Assembly (NCBI GenBank): GCA_047501485.1
Contig: JAZDRN010000007.1
Span: forward strand, 72,913-136,912
Direction of reading: 5' to 3'
Source: Ancrocorticia sp047501485
GTDB taxonomy: Bacteria > Actinomycetota > Actinomycetes > Actinomycetales > Actinomycetaceae
DNA: 64,000 bases
A program made the position numbers and the translations under genes. Each line of letters starts with the position of its first letter. Positions within the stretch are counted from its first letter, which is position 1. Shown here one piece after another: positions 51,867-60,002 of this stretch. Below the pieces are notes generated by a model. That model saw only the letters and a list, made by a program, of their open reading frames with translations, did not search any database and had not been told where the DNA came from.

Positions 51867-54800
51867 ATGTTGGCGCTGACTCGACGCGGCTGGGGCTACC
51901 TCGCCCTCGCGTTCGCCCTGTGGATCGGCTCGCGGCTGCTGGGATTGCACGATGTGTGGAATCTGGGCGTGTTGTTGGCATCCTTCGTCGTGGTCAGCGC
52001 AATCGGCGTCCTTCTCACCGCCGCCCTGGGACGGATCAGCGCCTCCGTTCACGTATCCGATCCCACGCCCAGCCTCGGCGACGACGTCGTCGTCTCAACG
52101 CACCTCGCTCACCGTCTACCATGGAGGATTCGCGTGCGGGCCCGCTGGCGGCTGGCTGACGCGGTGATAGAACGAACAACGTCGGCCCCGCCCAGGCGAG
52201 GAAGCGACCTCAGCATCGACTGGACGCCTCCTCGCCGTGGACCCGTGCGGGCCAGCCTGCGCTCGCTCACGCTGCTAGGGCCTCTTGGCCTTGTGCGGCT
52301 GGGGTTGCGGCGGAAGGACGGCGCACAGCTACTCGTCCTACCGCCCACGTTGCGCCGTCTTGAGAGACCCAGCGGTATCCGCCTTCAGGGTGGCAGCCAG
52401 ACTCCGTTGCGCAACGTGCCCACCCCCGAGAATGGTGAGCCGGCCGGCGCACTGCGCGATTATCGCAGTGGGGACGCGATGCGTCAGGTTCATTGGAAGC
52501 AGAGCGCTCGGCAGGGCCAGTTGCTGGTCAACCTGCCCGAGCCGCAACGGCTCAGCGAGCGATCGCTGTTCCTGGAGACCGATGCTGCTGCATATCCTGA
52601 TGCCGAAGCATTCGAGCTCGCGGTGGCCGTGGCTGGAACGGTGGGGTGCGAGATGCTCGCCCTCAACGATGTGCTGCGGCTGAACCTGGGGCGCCAGGGT
52701 ACCGCCGTCCTCCATTCGGAAAGCGAACTGCTGCGGCTCCTTGCCCACATCGAGCGGTATGAATCCGGCGCCCAGAATTCGCGGGTTCCCGATCTGCCGG
52801 GCATTCATTGGGAGACGGCCAAAGGAGTTGGGCAGGGGATAGGACAGGACGCCGTCGTCGTCACGGCGAAGGTGACGCCGGAACTGAAGGACGAACTCGA
52901 ACACGCCCCGCTCTCGAACGGAACGCTCTACGTTCATGGCGGAATCGAGGCGCCGAATATCGCCGGTGAGTGGGACGTCCTCCATGTTTCCCCGGCATTG
53001 ATGCCGCGGCTGCCATCGCCACCGCGCGAGGAGGGGGAGGACTTCCGGGAAACCACAAGAACGCAGCTGGTGCTCGGTGGCCTGGCGCTCGTAGGCCTAT
53101 GGGTCCTCTCCCTTCACGGCCTCACCCACGTGCTTGAGGGTGGCAGCTGGTTTCCCCGGGCCATCATCCTCGCCGGCATCGCGACTTTAGTGGCGTGCCT
53201 TTCCCGCGTCCTATGGACCAGGCTGCGCTCTGCGGCAGCCATGGCAGGAGCGTTCGCCAGTCTCTGCGTTCTACTCTGGTGGTCGTATGATGCCCGAAGG
53301 CTCGAGGGATGGTGGTCGCAGGCGAGTGCTCGGTTCGCAAGCATCCGCGATGACATCCTTGTGAACTCGGCTCCCATGGAGGTCAGCGGTGCGATGGAGG
53401 ACGTTGTTCTCCTCGTCGTCATCCTGGGCGCGCTGGTCGGTGCGCTGCTCTTGTTCGGAATGGACGCTTTCCTGCTCGCCGGTGCGGTTCCGGCCGCGGT
53501 GTTGCTTGTGCCTCCTATCGTCCTGGGCGAATCGGCGTCAGAGATAGTGATCGTGGCGGTCGGTGCGCTGCTGTCTCTTCTTGTCTGGGCGGGCTCGCCG
53601 CTGCGCACGCTGGGCGGTGCGATAGCTGCGGTGACGGCGTTGGCACTTGCCGCCGCCGCTGTTGCGCTCACGCCCGCGATGAGGGACAGGGTGTGGAATC
53701 AGTCGATCGTCAGGCCTCCGGTCTCGGCCACTGTTCCCGACGTTACGGTAGCCCTCGGTGAGGATCTGCGCGAACGCAGCCAGGTGGTCGTCTTCTCGTA
53801 TTCGGGCGCGGGTAGCGCGCCGATGCGTTTTCCGCTCGCGACATTGAGCGAGTTCAGCGCGGGTCGCTGGCTCCCGCAGGAAGAGATCAACGCCGCCGGC
53901 CTGGACCTGACCGAGGCGCGGTCGCCCGATAGGCTGATGCCCGAGGGCACGGCGGCGATGGCCAATGCGGGGCAGGACGTCAGCGTCCGAATAGAGGGAC
54001 TGGTGAGCGAATGGCTGCCCCTGCCGCAGTCGCCGGTGCGCGTCGAGCCGATCGGTGAAGGTGGCTTCGAGCCCGGTGACTGGATGTGGATCGAGGGTTC
54101 CAACACCGCCCGTGCCGAGTCCCAGGGAACGCGTCGAGGCGACGAATATCGCGCCTTCGCACTGCTCAACCTGGCGGATCGATGGTCGCGCGAGGCACTT
54201 GCCGATCTACCTTCCGAAAGCGTGGTCACCTACCCGGATGCGGCATCCGCGCCCGAGGCCATACGGCCCTATCTGGACCTGCCCAGCGATATGCCAACGA
54301 CCATTTCCGAGACGGCCGCGGCGATCACCAATGGCAGCTCCGGCCGCATCGAAGCCGCGTTCGCCCTACAGGACTACTTCCGCGGTGGAGAGTTCATCTA
54401 CGACGAGTCGGCCCCATACGAGCCGGGAATGGATACGGGTGATCCCTTCGCCGTCATGGCCGCCTTGCTGGACAATAAGCGCGGCTATTGCGTTCATTTC
54501 GCCTCCACGTTTGCGGTGATGGCCCGTAGCCAGGGCATTCCCGCGCGGGTCGCGGTGGGATACGCCTCGTTCGGCGAAGGCGAGGGACGGACCGAGGTGC
54601 GGGCCAGCGAACTGCATGCCTGGCCGGAGATCTTCGTGGATGGGCTCGGCTGGATGGCATTCGAGCCGACTCCGGGCGGTCCGGGCGTCACGCCCGGGCA
54701 GAGTACGGAAGGCGAGACGGCGCCATCGCCCGAGGAAAGCGTCCCTTCGGCAGAGCCGACACCGGCCGACGAGCAGGAGCCCACGAATACCCCGGGAGCG

Positions 54801-55439
54801 ACCTCCTCTGGAGAGGACCCCGCCGATGGTACGCAGGCGGATCGGTCGCAGGATTCGGGACTTCCCCGAGGAGTGCTTCTCATGCTGGTGGCCTCGCTGG
54901 CTTTGCTCTGCGTTCTCGGTGGGCCGGCACTGGCACGTATCGCGCGGAGCCGGAGAAGGTGGCGGCGCATCGGGCAGGGGGAGAGCCCCGCAACCAACGC
55001 CTGGCGTGAAATCGAGGATACGGCTGCCGATCTGGGAATGGAGAAAGCCCTGTTGCGCGCTCACACGGGGGAGGCCGTTCTGGAACGTCTCGAGGAAACC
55101 GACATGGTGGTGGATGCCGGCGCCGTTACGGCCGCACGAAGCATCCTCGCGCTAGCCAACGAGGAACGCTACGCAACCGCCCCGGATTCGATGCGCCGCC
55201 ACGCTGGGGGCGGTGCCGACGGTGGGGCCGGCGAAGGCGAAGGCAGCGGCGAAGGCGCAGATACCCCGGCCGATGGAGCCGCCCGAGCTCCGAGGGACCG
55301 ACAGGATATCGAAGGTGCTCTCGGTCTCGTGATCGGCGAACTGCGGGCGCGGGCCACGACATCGCGGCGGCTCAGGGCACGCCTGTGGCCGCCCTCGGTG
55401 GTGAGCGCGGCCTCCCGTGCAAGTCGGCGCACCCGATAG
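51867..55439 (+). CDS. DUF58 and TgpA-type transglutaminase fused in one chain
   Basis: 1190 residues. Residues 1-400 form a DUF58 protein: two N-terminal helices, then GALRDYRSGDAMRQVHWKQS. Residues about 400-600 hold several membrane helices like TgpA. The periplasmic transglutaminase core follows, with the catalytic Cys in KRGYCVHFAS (C875), His in SELHAWPE (H917) and the FEPTPGG strand end. After a Pro/Glu-rich linker comes another helix (VLLMLVASLALLCVLGG) and a cytoplasmic DUF4129-like tail. In most relatives DUF58 and transglutaminase are separate genes. The stop codon precedes the zincin gene by 9 bp. Confidence 0.9.
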   Translation: MLALTRRGWGYLALAFALWIGSRLLGLHDVWNLGVLLASFVVVSAIGVLLTAALGRISASVHVSDPTPSLGDDVVVSTHLAHRLPWRIRVRARWRLADAVIERTTSAPPRRGSDLSIDWTPPRRGPVRASLRSLTLLGPLGLVRLGLRRKDGAQLLVLPPTLRRLERPSGIRLQGGSQTPLRNVPTPENGEPAGALRDYRSGDAMRQVHWKQSARQGQLLVNLPEPQRLSERSLFLETDAAAYPDAEAFELAVAVAGTVGCEMLALNDVLRLNLGRQGTAVLHSESELLRLLAHIERYESGAQNSRVPDLPGIHWETAKGVGQGIGQDAVVVTAKVTPELKDELEHAPLSNGTLYVHGGIEAPNIAGEWDVLHVSPALMPRLPSPPREEGEDFRETTRTQLVLGGLALVGLWVLSLHGLTHVLEGGSWFPRAIILAGIATLVACLSRVLWTRLRSAAAMAGAFASLCVLLWWSYDARRLEGWWSQASARFASIRDDILVNSAPMEVSGAMEDVVLLVVILGALVGALLLFGMDAFLLAGAVPAAVLLVPPIVLGESASEIVIVAVGALLSLLVWAGSPLRTLGGAIAAVTALALAAAAVALTPAMRDRVWNQSIVRPPVSATVPDVTVALGEDLRERSQVVVFSYSGAGSAPMRFPLATLSEFSAGRWLPQEEINAAGLDLTEARSPDRLMPEGTAAMANAGQDVSVRIEGLVSEWLPLPQSPVRVEPIGEGGFEPGDWMWIEGSNTARAESQGTRRGDEYRAFALLNLADRWSREALADLPSESVVTYPDAASAPEAIRPYLDLPSDMPTTISETAAAITNGSSGRIEAAFALQDYFRGGEFIYDESAPYEPGMDTGDPFAVMAALLDNKRGYCVHFASTFAVMARSQGIPARVAVGYASFGEGEGRTEVRASELHAWPEIFVDGLGWMAFEPTPGGPGVTPGQSTEGETAPSPEESVPSAEPTPADEQEPTNTPGATSSGEDPADGTQADRSQDSGLPRGVLLMLVASLALLCVLGGPALARIARSRRRWRRIGQGESPATNAWREIEDTAADLGMEKALLRAHTGEAVLERLEETDMVVDAGAVTAARSILALANEERYATAPDSMRRHAGGGADGGAGEGEGSGEGADTPADGAARAPRDRQDIEGALGLVIGELRARATTSRRLRARLWPPSVVSAASRASRRTR

Positions 55440-55442
55440 TCT
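55437..55442 (+). promoter_or_regulatory. -10 hexamer TAGTCT for the leaderless zincin gene
   Basis: TAGTCT overlaps the end of the preceding coding region and ends 6 nt before the ATG at 55449. Confidence 0.45.
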
Positions 55443-55448
55443 TATCCC

Positions 55449-55796
55449 ATGCTCGAACTATCCCCGGAGGAGTTCGAGGAGATGGTGGCCGACGAGTTGG
55501 ACGCCCTCCCGGACGAAATGGTTGCACATCTGGATAACGTCGTCTTCCTCATCGAGCCGCGGCCCGAGGATGGAAGCGAGACCCTCGGGCTCTACGAGGG
55601 CGTCTCGCTTCTCGACCGCGGAGGATACGGATACGGGGAGGCACCGGACCGGATCATCCTCTATCGCGAGAACCTCCTTGCTTTCTGCGAGGACCGCGCG
55701 CAGCTCGCTGACGAAATCCATATCACCCTGGTGCATGAGATCGCTCATTTCCATGGGATCGACGACGACCGCCTGCACGAACTCGGGTGGGGCTAG
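55449..55796 (+). CDS. Metallopeptidase (zincin-like) family protein
   Basis: The 115-residue minimal zincin has the HEIAHFHGIDDDRLHELG signature near its end (zinc ligands His, His and a third acidic or His residue; general-base Glu). This is the PF06262-type family common in actinobacteria. Usual length. Substrate unknown. It follows the transglutaminase gene closely but has its own promoter-like hexamer. Confidence 0.9.
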   Translation: MLELSPEEFEEMVADELDALPDEMVAHLDNVVFLIEPRPEDGSETLGLYEGVSLLDRGGYGYGEAPDRIILYRENLLAFCEDRAQLADEIHITLVHEIAHFHGIDDDRLHELGWG

Positions 55797-55872
55797 GACC
55801 GCTACCATGCGAAACGCGGCACAGAAATCGAAATCACCAAGCTACACTAGCGTAAGTTACCGCAGAGTAGGT

Positions 55873-55878
55873 TAGGCT
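55873..55878 (+). promoter_or_regulatory. -10 hexamer TAGGCT for the leaderless bioY operon
   Basis: TAGGCT ends 6 nt before the ATG at 55885. The surrounding TAGGTTAGGCT also resembles half of an iron box, but the other half is missing. Confidence 0.5.
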
Positions 55879-55884
55879 TTCGGC

Positions 55885-56535
55885 ATGACCCAGATCAGTT
55901 CCGCCAAGACGACGGCGTCAGCCGCGCGTCCCGCCTCCCGAGGCTCCGCTTCCAAAGGCTCCGTCTCCACCGGCTCCGTCTCCACCGGCTCCAGCATCGC
56001 CCTCATCGCGGTCTTCGCCGCCCTGCTCGCGGCCTTCTCGTTGATCCCGGGATTCATGATCGGGCCGGTGCCATTCTCGATGACGATCATCGTGGTCTTC
56101 CTGATCCCGCTCCTGCTAGGAGCGTGGCAAGGAACCCTGGCTGTGGCCTTGTACATCGCCGCCGGCTTCCTGGGGCTCCCGGTGTTCGCGGGCGGTACCA
56201 GCGGAATCGCCGTCCTGCAAGGGCCGACGGGCGGCTACCTCCTCGGATACCTGGCCGTTGCGCTCGTTGCCGGCCCCATCGCCACCCTCGTCCTCAGGCG
56301 CCGCGCCAAGGGAGCCACCGCCTTCGTGGGCCTGCTCCTGGCCGCATTGGCGGGACTGCTGGTACTGCACGCCGCGGGGATGGGCGGTCTCATGCTCAAC
56401 GCGGGGATGTCATTCCAGGCCGCGCTGGGAGTCACCCTCGGGTTCGTCCCCCTCGATCTGGTCAAGGCCGTATTGGCAACGATCATCGCCTTGACAGTTC
56501 TGCGGGCCTTTCCGCGTATGGTGGGGCGCCGCTGA
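55885..56535 (+). CDS. bioY: Biotin transporter substrate-binding subunit BioY
   Basis: The 216-residue S-component of the biotin ECF transporter has about six helices. Visible: LIPGFMIGPVPFSM(T), VFLIPLLLGAWQGTLAV, AAGFLGLPVFAGGTSGI and LQGPTGGYLLGYL, characteristic of BioY. An N-terminal repeat of Ser/Gly/Thr (GSVSTGSVSTGSS) is a species-specific extension. bioM and bioN follow in the same operon. Regulation by a BirA- or BioQ-type repressor is likely, but no operator can be proven. Confidence 0.93.
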   Translation: MTQISSAKTTASAARPASRGSASKGSVSTGSVSTGSSIALIAVFAALLAAFSLIPGFMIGPVPFSMTIIVVFLIPLLLGAWQGTLAVALYIAAGFLGLPVFAGGTSGIAVLQGPTGGYLLGYLAVALVAGPIATLVLRRRAKGATAFVGLLLAALAGLLVLHAAGMGGLMLNAGMSFQAALGVTLGFVPLDLVKAVLATIIALTVLRAFPRMVGRR

Positions 56536-56537
56536 GA

Positions 56538-57242
56538 ATGATCGAGCTTCAGCGGGTCAGCGTCTCGGTGGACGATCTGTCGTCCACGGAACGCGGGGCC
56601 ACCAAGACGCTGCTCACCAGCGTGGACGCTATCCTCCCGGAGCCGCGTATCGCGATCATCGGGGCCAACGGATCCGGAAAATCCACCCTGCTCAAACTCC
56701 TCAACGGGCTGATCCAACCGAGCGGCGGACGTGTGATCGTCGATGGGCTGGACACCGTGGCCGACGGCAAGAAGCTGCGTCGCCATGTCGGATACATCTT
56801 CACCGACCCGCTGGCCCAGCTTGTCATGTCCACTCCACTGGACGATATCCAGCTCTCCCTGCGTCCCTTCGTCAAGAACCGTCAGGAGAGGCGCGCGCGG
56901 GCCATGGAGCTGCTCCGCGGGCGCGGCCTCGGGGACCTGGCCGAGAGATCCATCTACGACCTGTCGGGCGGCGAACGCCAGCTCGTCTCCCTGACAACGG
57001 TGTTGGCGGTGGAACCCGGCGTCGTCGTCGCCGACGAACCGACCACCCTTCTCGACCTGCGCAACCGGCATCGACTGCATGAGGCGCTGACGAGTCTGGA
57101 CCAGCAGCTCATCGTCTCCACCCACGACCTGGACCTGGCCGCACAGATGGACCGTGTTCTTTGGGTCGACGACGGCATGATCGTCGCCGATGGCTCTCCC
57201 ACCGCGGTGATACCCGCCTATACCGAGGCGATGGGGGCGTAA
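56538..57242 (+). CDS. bioM: Biotin ECF transporter ATP-binding protein BioM
   Basis: The 234-residue ABC ATPase has Walker A IGANGSGKSTLLKLLNGL, the Q-loop near HVGYIFTDPLAQLV, the signature YDLSGGERQL, Walker B VVVADEPTTLLD and the switch His (VSTHDLDLA). It couples ATP hydrolysis to biotin uptake with BioY and BioN. It begins 2 bp after the bioY stop; a longer frame upstream is a shadow of bioY. Confidence 0.93.
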   Translation: MIELQRVSVSVDDLSSTERGATKTLLTSVDAILPEPRIAIIGANGSGKSTLLKLLNGLIQPSGGRVIVDGLDTVADGKKLRRHVGYIFTDPLAQLVMSTPLDDIQLSLRPFVKNRQERRARAMELLRGRGLGDLAERSIYDLSGGERQLVSLTTVLAVEPGVVVADEPTTLLDLRNRHRLHEALTSLDQQLIVSTHDLDLAAQMDRVLWVDDGMIVADGSPTAVIPAYTEAMGA

Positions 57243-57278
57243 TCCGATGGACGAAGCGAGAGTGGCGAGGAGCTCCTC

Positions 57279-57902
57279 GTGAGAGCCGGAGCATTCTTCG
57301 GGCAGTACGTCGCCGCCCGCAGCGCGGTGCATGGTTGGCCGGTGTGGCTGAAATACCTCATCATGTTCGGTGGGGGATTGGCGCCCTTCCTCATCGGAAA
57401 CCTATGGGTCAGCATCGCGGCGCTCGCGGTGTCCGTGCTGCTGCTCCTTTTCGGAGCACAAGTCCCGGCCCGCCTCGCCCTGCCATTGCCATGGGCGTTC
57501 TGGATCATGATGGGCGCGCTCGTCGCCTATCACTGCGCGATGACGAGCCCGCTGCGCGGAGCGCTCTACCTGACGAATCTGCTGGCTGCGATCTATCTGG
57601 CCCGGCTCGTCACCATGACCACACCGGTCAACGACATCATGGATGCCATCGCCGCGGCGACCCGGCCGCTTCGTTTCGTGGGTGGCAACCCGGAGAAGAT
57701 CGCCCTTGCGTTCGCTCTCATGTGGCGCTCGATTCCATACCTGATCGGACTTCTGGGTCAGGTGCGGCAATCGGCGCGTGCGCGAGGGCTCAGGGCGATC
57801 TCATTGCGCTATGTCATTCCGGCCATCGTCTCGGCGGTGGGTTTCGCGCTGACCACCGGCGATGCACTGCGGGCCCGCGGCCTCGAGGACCGGGCCCGCT
57901 AG
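57279..57902 (+). CDS. bioN: Biotin ECF transporter transmembrane protein BioN (EcfT)
   Basis: The 207-residue T-component has an N-terminal helical part and the cytoplasmic coupling motif around RQSARARGLRA, which contacts the ATPase in EcfT proteins. GTG start with GAGGAG-like sequence before it. Completes bioYMN. Convergent with mgtE, 17 bp apart. Confidence 0.88.
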   Translation: MRAGAFFGQYVAARSAVHGWPVWLKYLIMFGGGLAPFLIGNLWVSIAALAVSVLLLLFGAQVPARLALPLPWAFWIMMGALVAYHCAMTSPLRGALYLTNLLAAIYLARLVTMTTPVNDIMDAIAAATRPLRFVGGNPEKIALAFALMWRSIPYLIGLLGQVRQSARARGLRAISLRYVIPAIVSAVGFALTTGDALRARGLEDRAR

Positions 57903-57919
57903 CACCTGCGGAGTAGGGG

Positions 57920-59272
57920 TTAGATACCCAGCACCGCCTTGGCGATGAGGAAGTAGATGATCAGCCCGGTGGCGTCCGTGAAGGTGGAGATGAACGGGTT
58001 GGAGAACACCGCCGGATCCACGTGGATAAAGCGGGCGATCAGGGGCATCATGCCGCCGATCGTCGCCGCCACCGTACACACAGCCAGCAGTGTGAGTCCG
58101 ATGACGAGCCCGATATCGAAGCCGAAGATCGCTCCCGTGATGAGAAATCCGATGCTTCCGAGCAAAGCGCCGAGCACGAACCCGACGCGTATCTCCCGCC
58201 CCATGACCTTCAGCAGATCCCCAGGGCGCACGTCTCCCAGCGCCAAGGCGCGTGTCACCGTGGTCGCAGCCTGATTGCCCGTGTTTCCTCCGGTTCCGAT
58301 GAGTAGCGGCACGAACAGGCTCAACGCTGTCATCTGAGCCAGCGTCGCCTCGAAGGCTGAGAGTACCTGCACGGTCAGCGATGCCCCAACGGCCAGTACC
58401 AACAGCCACACCACGCGCGAGCGGACGATGGTGAAGATCGATGTGGACAGGTAGGGGCGGCGCAGATCCTCGGTGCCGCCCTGGCGGGCGGCGTCCTGGC
58501 TCTCCTCGTACTCGAGGATGCGGACGGCGTCGTCGATCGTCAGAATACCGACGAGCCGGGATTCCGAATCCACGACGGGAAGTGCCCACGCGCCCAGATC
58601 GGTGCAGCGGCGCGCAGCGGTCTCTGCCTCCTCGACCGCGGCGACCGTCTCGGCCTCGGCCATGATCGCGTAGACCTGGGTCGCGCCATCGGCCGCGAGC
58701 AGATCGCGCAACTCCACGACGCCCACCACCTTGCGGCCCGAATCGAGGACGGGAATGGTGTAGATGGTTTCGGCGGCGTCGATCTTGAGCTGGATGCGCT
58801 GCAGGGTCTGCGCAACGGTCAGCGTTGGATGGGTGGTCACATACTCGGGGCTCATGCGGCGCCCGACGGAGTTCTTGGGATATCCCAGGACCTCGGCGGT
58901 GAGCGCGCGGTCCCGAGACGGCAGCCCGAGCATGAGCTCGCGCGCCACGGAGGCGGGGAGCTCATCCATGAGCCAGACGCGATCGTCCGGATCCAGACTG
59001 GCGAAGAGCGCGGCCACGTCCTCGTCCCGAAGGCCCTGCACCAGTTCGCCCTGTAGAGCCGGGTCCAGGTTCTCGAAGACCTCCAGCGCCTCGTCCTTCG
59101 GCAGAAGCCTATAGGCGACCGCCCGCTGCTTGACGTTCAGCCGCTCGAGGACGGAGACCACCTCATTCGAGGTGAGAGGGTTGAGAAGAGTGACGGTTGT
59201 GGTGAGATCGTTGTCGGAAAGCGCCTGGTTGATGTCGCCGGAGACGTTGTTGATATCGATGTCGAGTGCCAT
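57920..59272 (-). CDS. mgtE: Magnesium transporter MgtE
   Basis: About 450 residues with the MgtE N-domain (residues 20-130), a pair of CBS domains (ATQVYAIMAEAETV; LVGILTIDDAVRIL) and five membrane helices with the selectivity region LLIGTGGNTGNQAATTV. Mg2+ binding to the cytoplasmic part closes the channel. ATG 59272 follows GAGG by 7 nt; the ATG at 59278 is too close to that site. Confidence 0.93.
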   Translation of the reverse strand: MALDIDINNVSGDINQALSDNDLTTTVTLLNPLTSNEVVSVLERLNVKQRAVAYRLLPKDEALEVFENLDPALQGELVQGLRDEDVAALFASLDPDDRVWLMDELPASVARELMLGLPSRDRALTAEVLGYPKNSVGRRMSPEYVTTHPTLTVAQTLQRIQLKIDAAETIYTIPVLDSGRKVVGVVELRDLLAADGATQVYAIMAEAETVAAVEEAETAARRCTDLGAWALPVVDSESRLVGILTIDDAVRILEYEESQDAARQGGTEDLRRPYLSTSIFTIVRSRVVWLLVLAVGASLTVQVLSAFEATLAQMTALSLFVPLLIGTGGNTGNQAATTVTRALALGDVRPGDLLKVMGREIRVGFVLGALLGSIGFLITGAIFGFDIGLVIGLTLLAVCTVAATIGGMMPLIARFIHVDPAVFSNPFISTFTDATGLIIYFLIAKAVLGI

Positions 59273-59513
59273 GGGCATACCTCATTTCCACTTCTGGACG
59301 CGGCGTTATGACGCGATCCATTGCGCGGCCAAAAATCGTTTGCACGATGCTGGTGAATGTGGACGCCCCGGCGTCTAGGTTGCCGGTTCAAGACAATGGC
59401 ACGAAAGTGCGCCTCCGAGGTCGAAGGCGCGTATCCATCTGATCAGGCGTACTCAAAGATGAGATGCGAGAAAACAGTCCATGCCCGCGAGAATCGAGAG
59501 CGGGGAGTCCGGA

Positions 59514-59534
59514 TAGTGACTGTGACTGTCACTA
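59514..59534. promoter_or_regulatory. Perfect dyad TAGTGAC-N7-GTCACTA
   Basis: Two 7-nt arms are fully complementary around TGTGACT. The symmetry and 14-bp centre spacing suit a dimeric regulator, but no owner is known. Confidence 0.35.
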
Positions 59535-59621
59535 GACATTCAAACCACCTCGCTCCCTGGGCCACCTGCTGGCCCGACGTTCTTGACATGTTCTGTTGCT
59601 GACATGCTCCGGGCGTGAATG

Positions 59622-59659
59622 TACCCCGGACACAGGTATTCAGCCTAGTCCGGGGCACG
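59622..59659 (-). terminator. Hairpin terminator of the copper operon
   Basis: GTACCCCGGAC and GTCCGGGGCAC pair over 11 nt with one mismatch around a 16-nt loop, about 40 bp past the csoR stop. Confidence 0.55.
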
Positions 59660-59697
59660 GAGGAGTTCAAGAATGAGGGTTTGGCGGGGCGTCCCGA

Positions 59698-60000
59698 TCA
59701 GGACTTCACGAGCCGCTGGATAGCGGCGGAAGCCTCGGCGATCTTCTCGGCGCCCGCATCGGCATCCGCACGGGCGGCGTCCAATACGCAGTGCTTGAGA
59801 TGATCGTCCATCAGCCCGAGAGCCACGTTCTCCAGTGCGCTCTTCATGGCGCTGATCTGGGTGAGGATATCGATGCAGTACTTATCCTCTTCGACCATCC
59901 GATGGATGCCGCGCGCCTGGCCCTCGATGCGCTTGAGGCGCGCGAGATACTTGTCCTTGTCGCACATGTAGCCGTGATGGCCGGTGGCGCATTCGCTCAT
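59698..60000 (-). CDS. csoR: CsoR family copper-sensing repressor
   Basis: The 100-residue all-helical repressor releases DNA on binding Cu(I). The C-H-C triad is in place: C42 (KYCIDI), H67 and C71 (DDHLKHC), with the RLKRIEGQARGI start helix. It lies 2 bp after copA, so it is the last gene of the operon it should control. N-terminal extra Cys/His (ECATGHHGYMC) may add metal sites. Confidence 0.93.
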   Translation of the reverse strand: MSECATGHHGYMCDKDKYLARLKRIEGQARGIHRMVEEDKYCIDILTQISAMKSALENVALGLMDDHLKHCVLDAARADADAGAEKIAEASAAIQRLVKS

Positions 60001-60002
60001 TT

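Larger units (their letters stand above)
59273..59697. other. Intergenic region between mgtE and the cop operon end
   Basis: 425 bp containing the mgtE promoter region on the left, a perfect dyad at 59514 and the hairpin at 59622. I looked for an M-box type Mg riboswitch in the mgtE leader and could not support one. No gene seen. Confidence 0.5.

Noticed and set aside
55868..55886. Iron-box-like TAGGTTAGGCT before bioY
   Set aside because: Only one half matches the consensus (about 12 of 19); the hexamer is better explained as the -10 of a leaderless promoter.
59273..59500. Possible Mg riboswitch in the mgtE leader
   Set aside because: No recognisable M-box helices could be drawn by hand.
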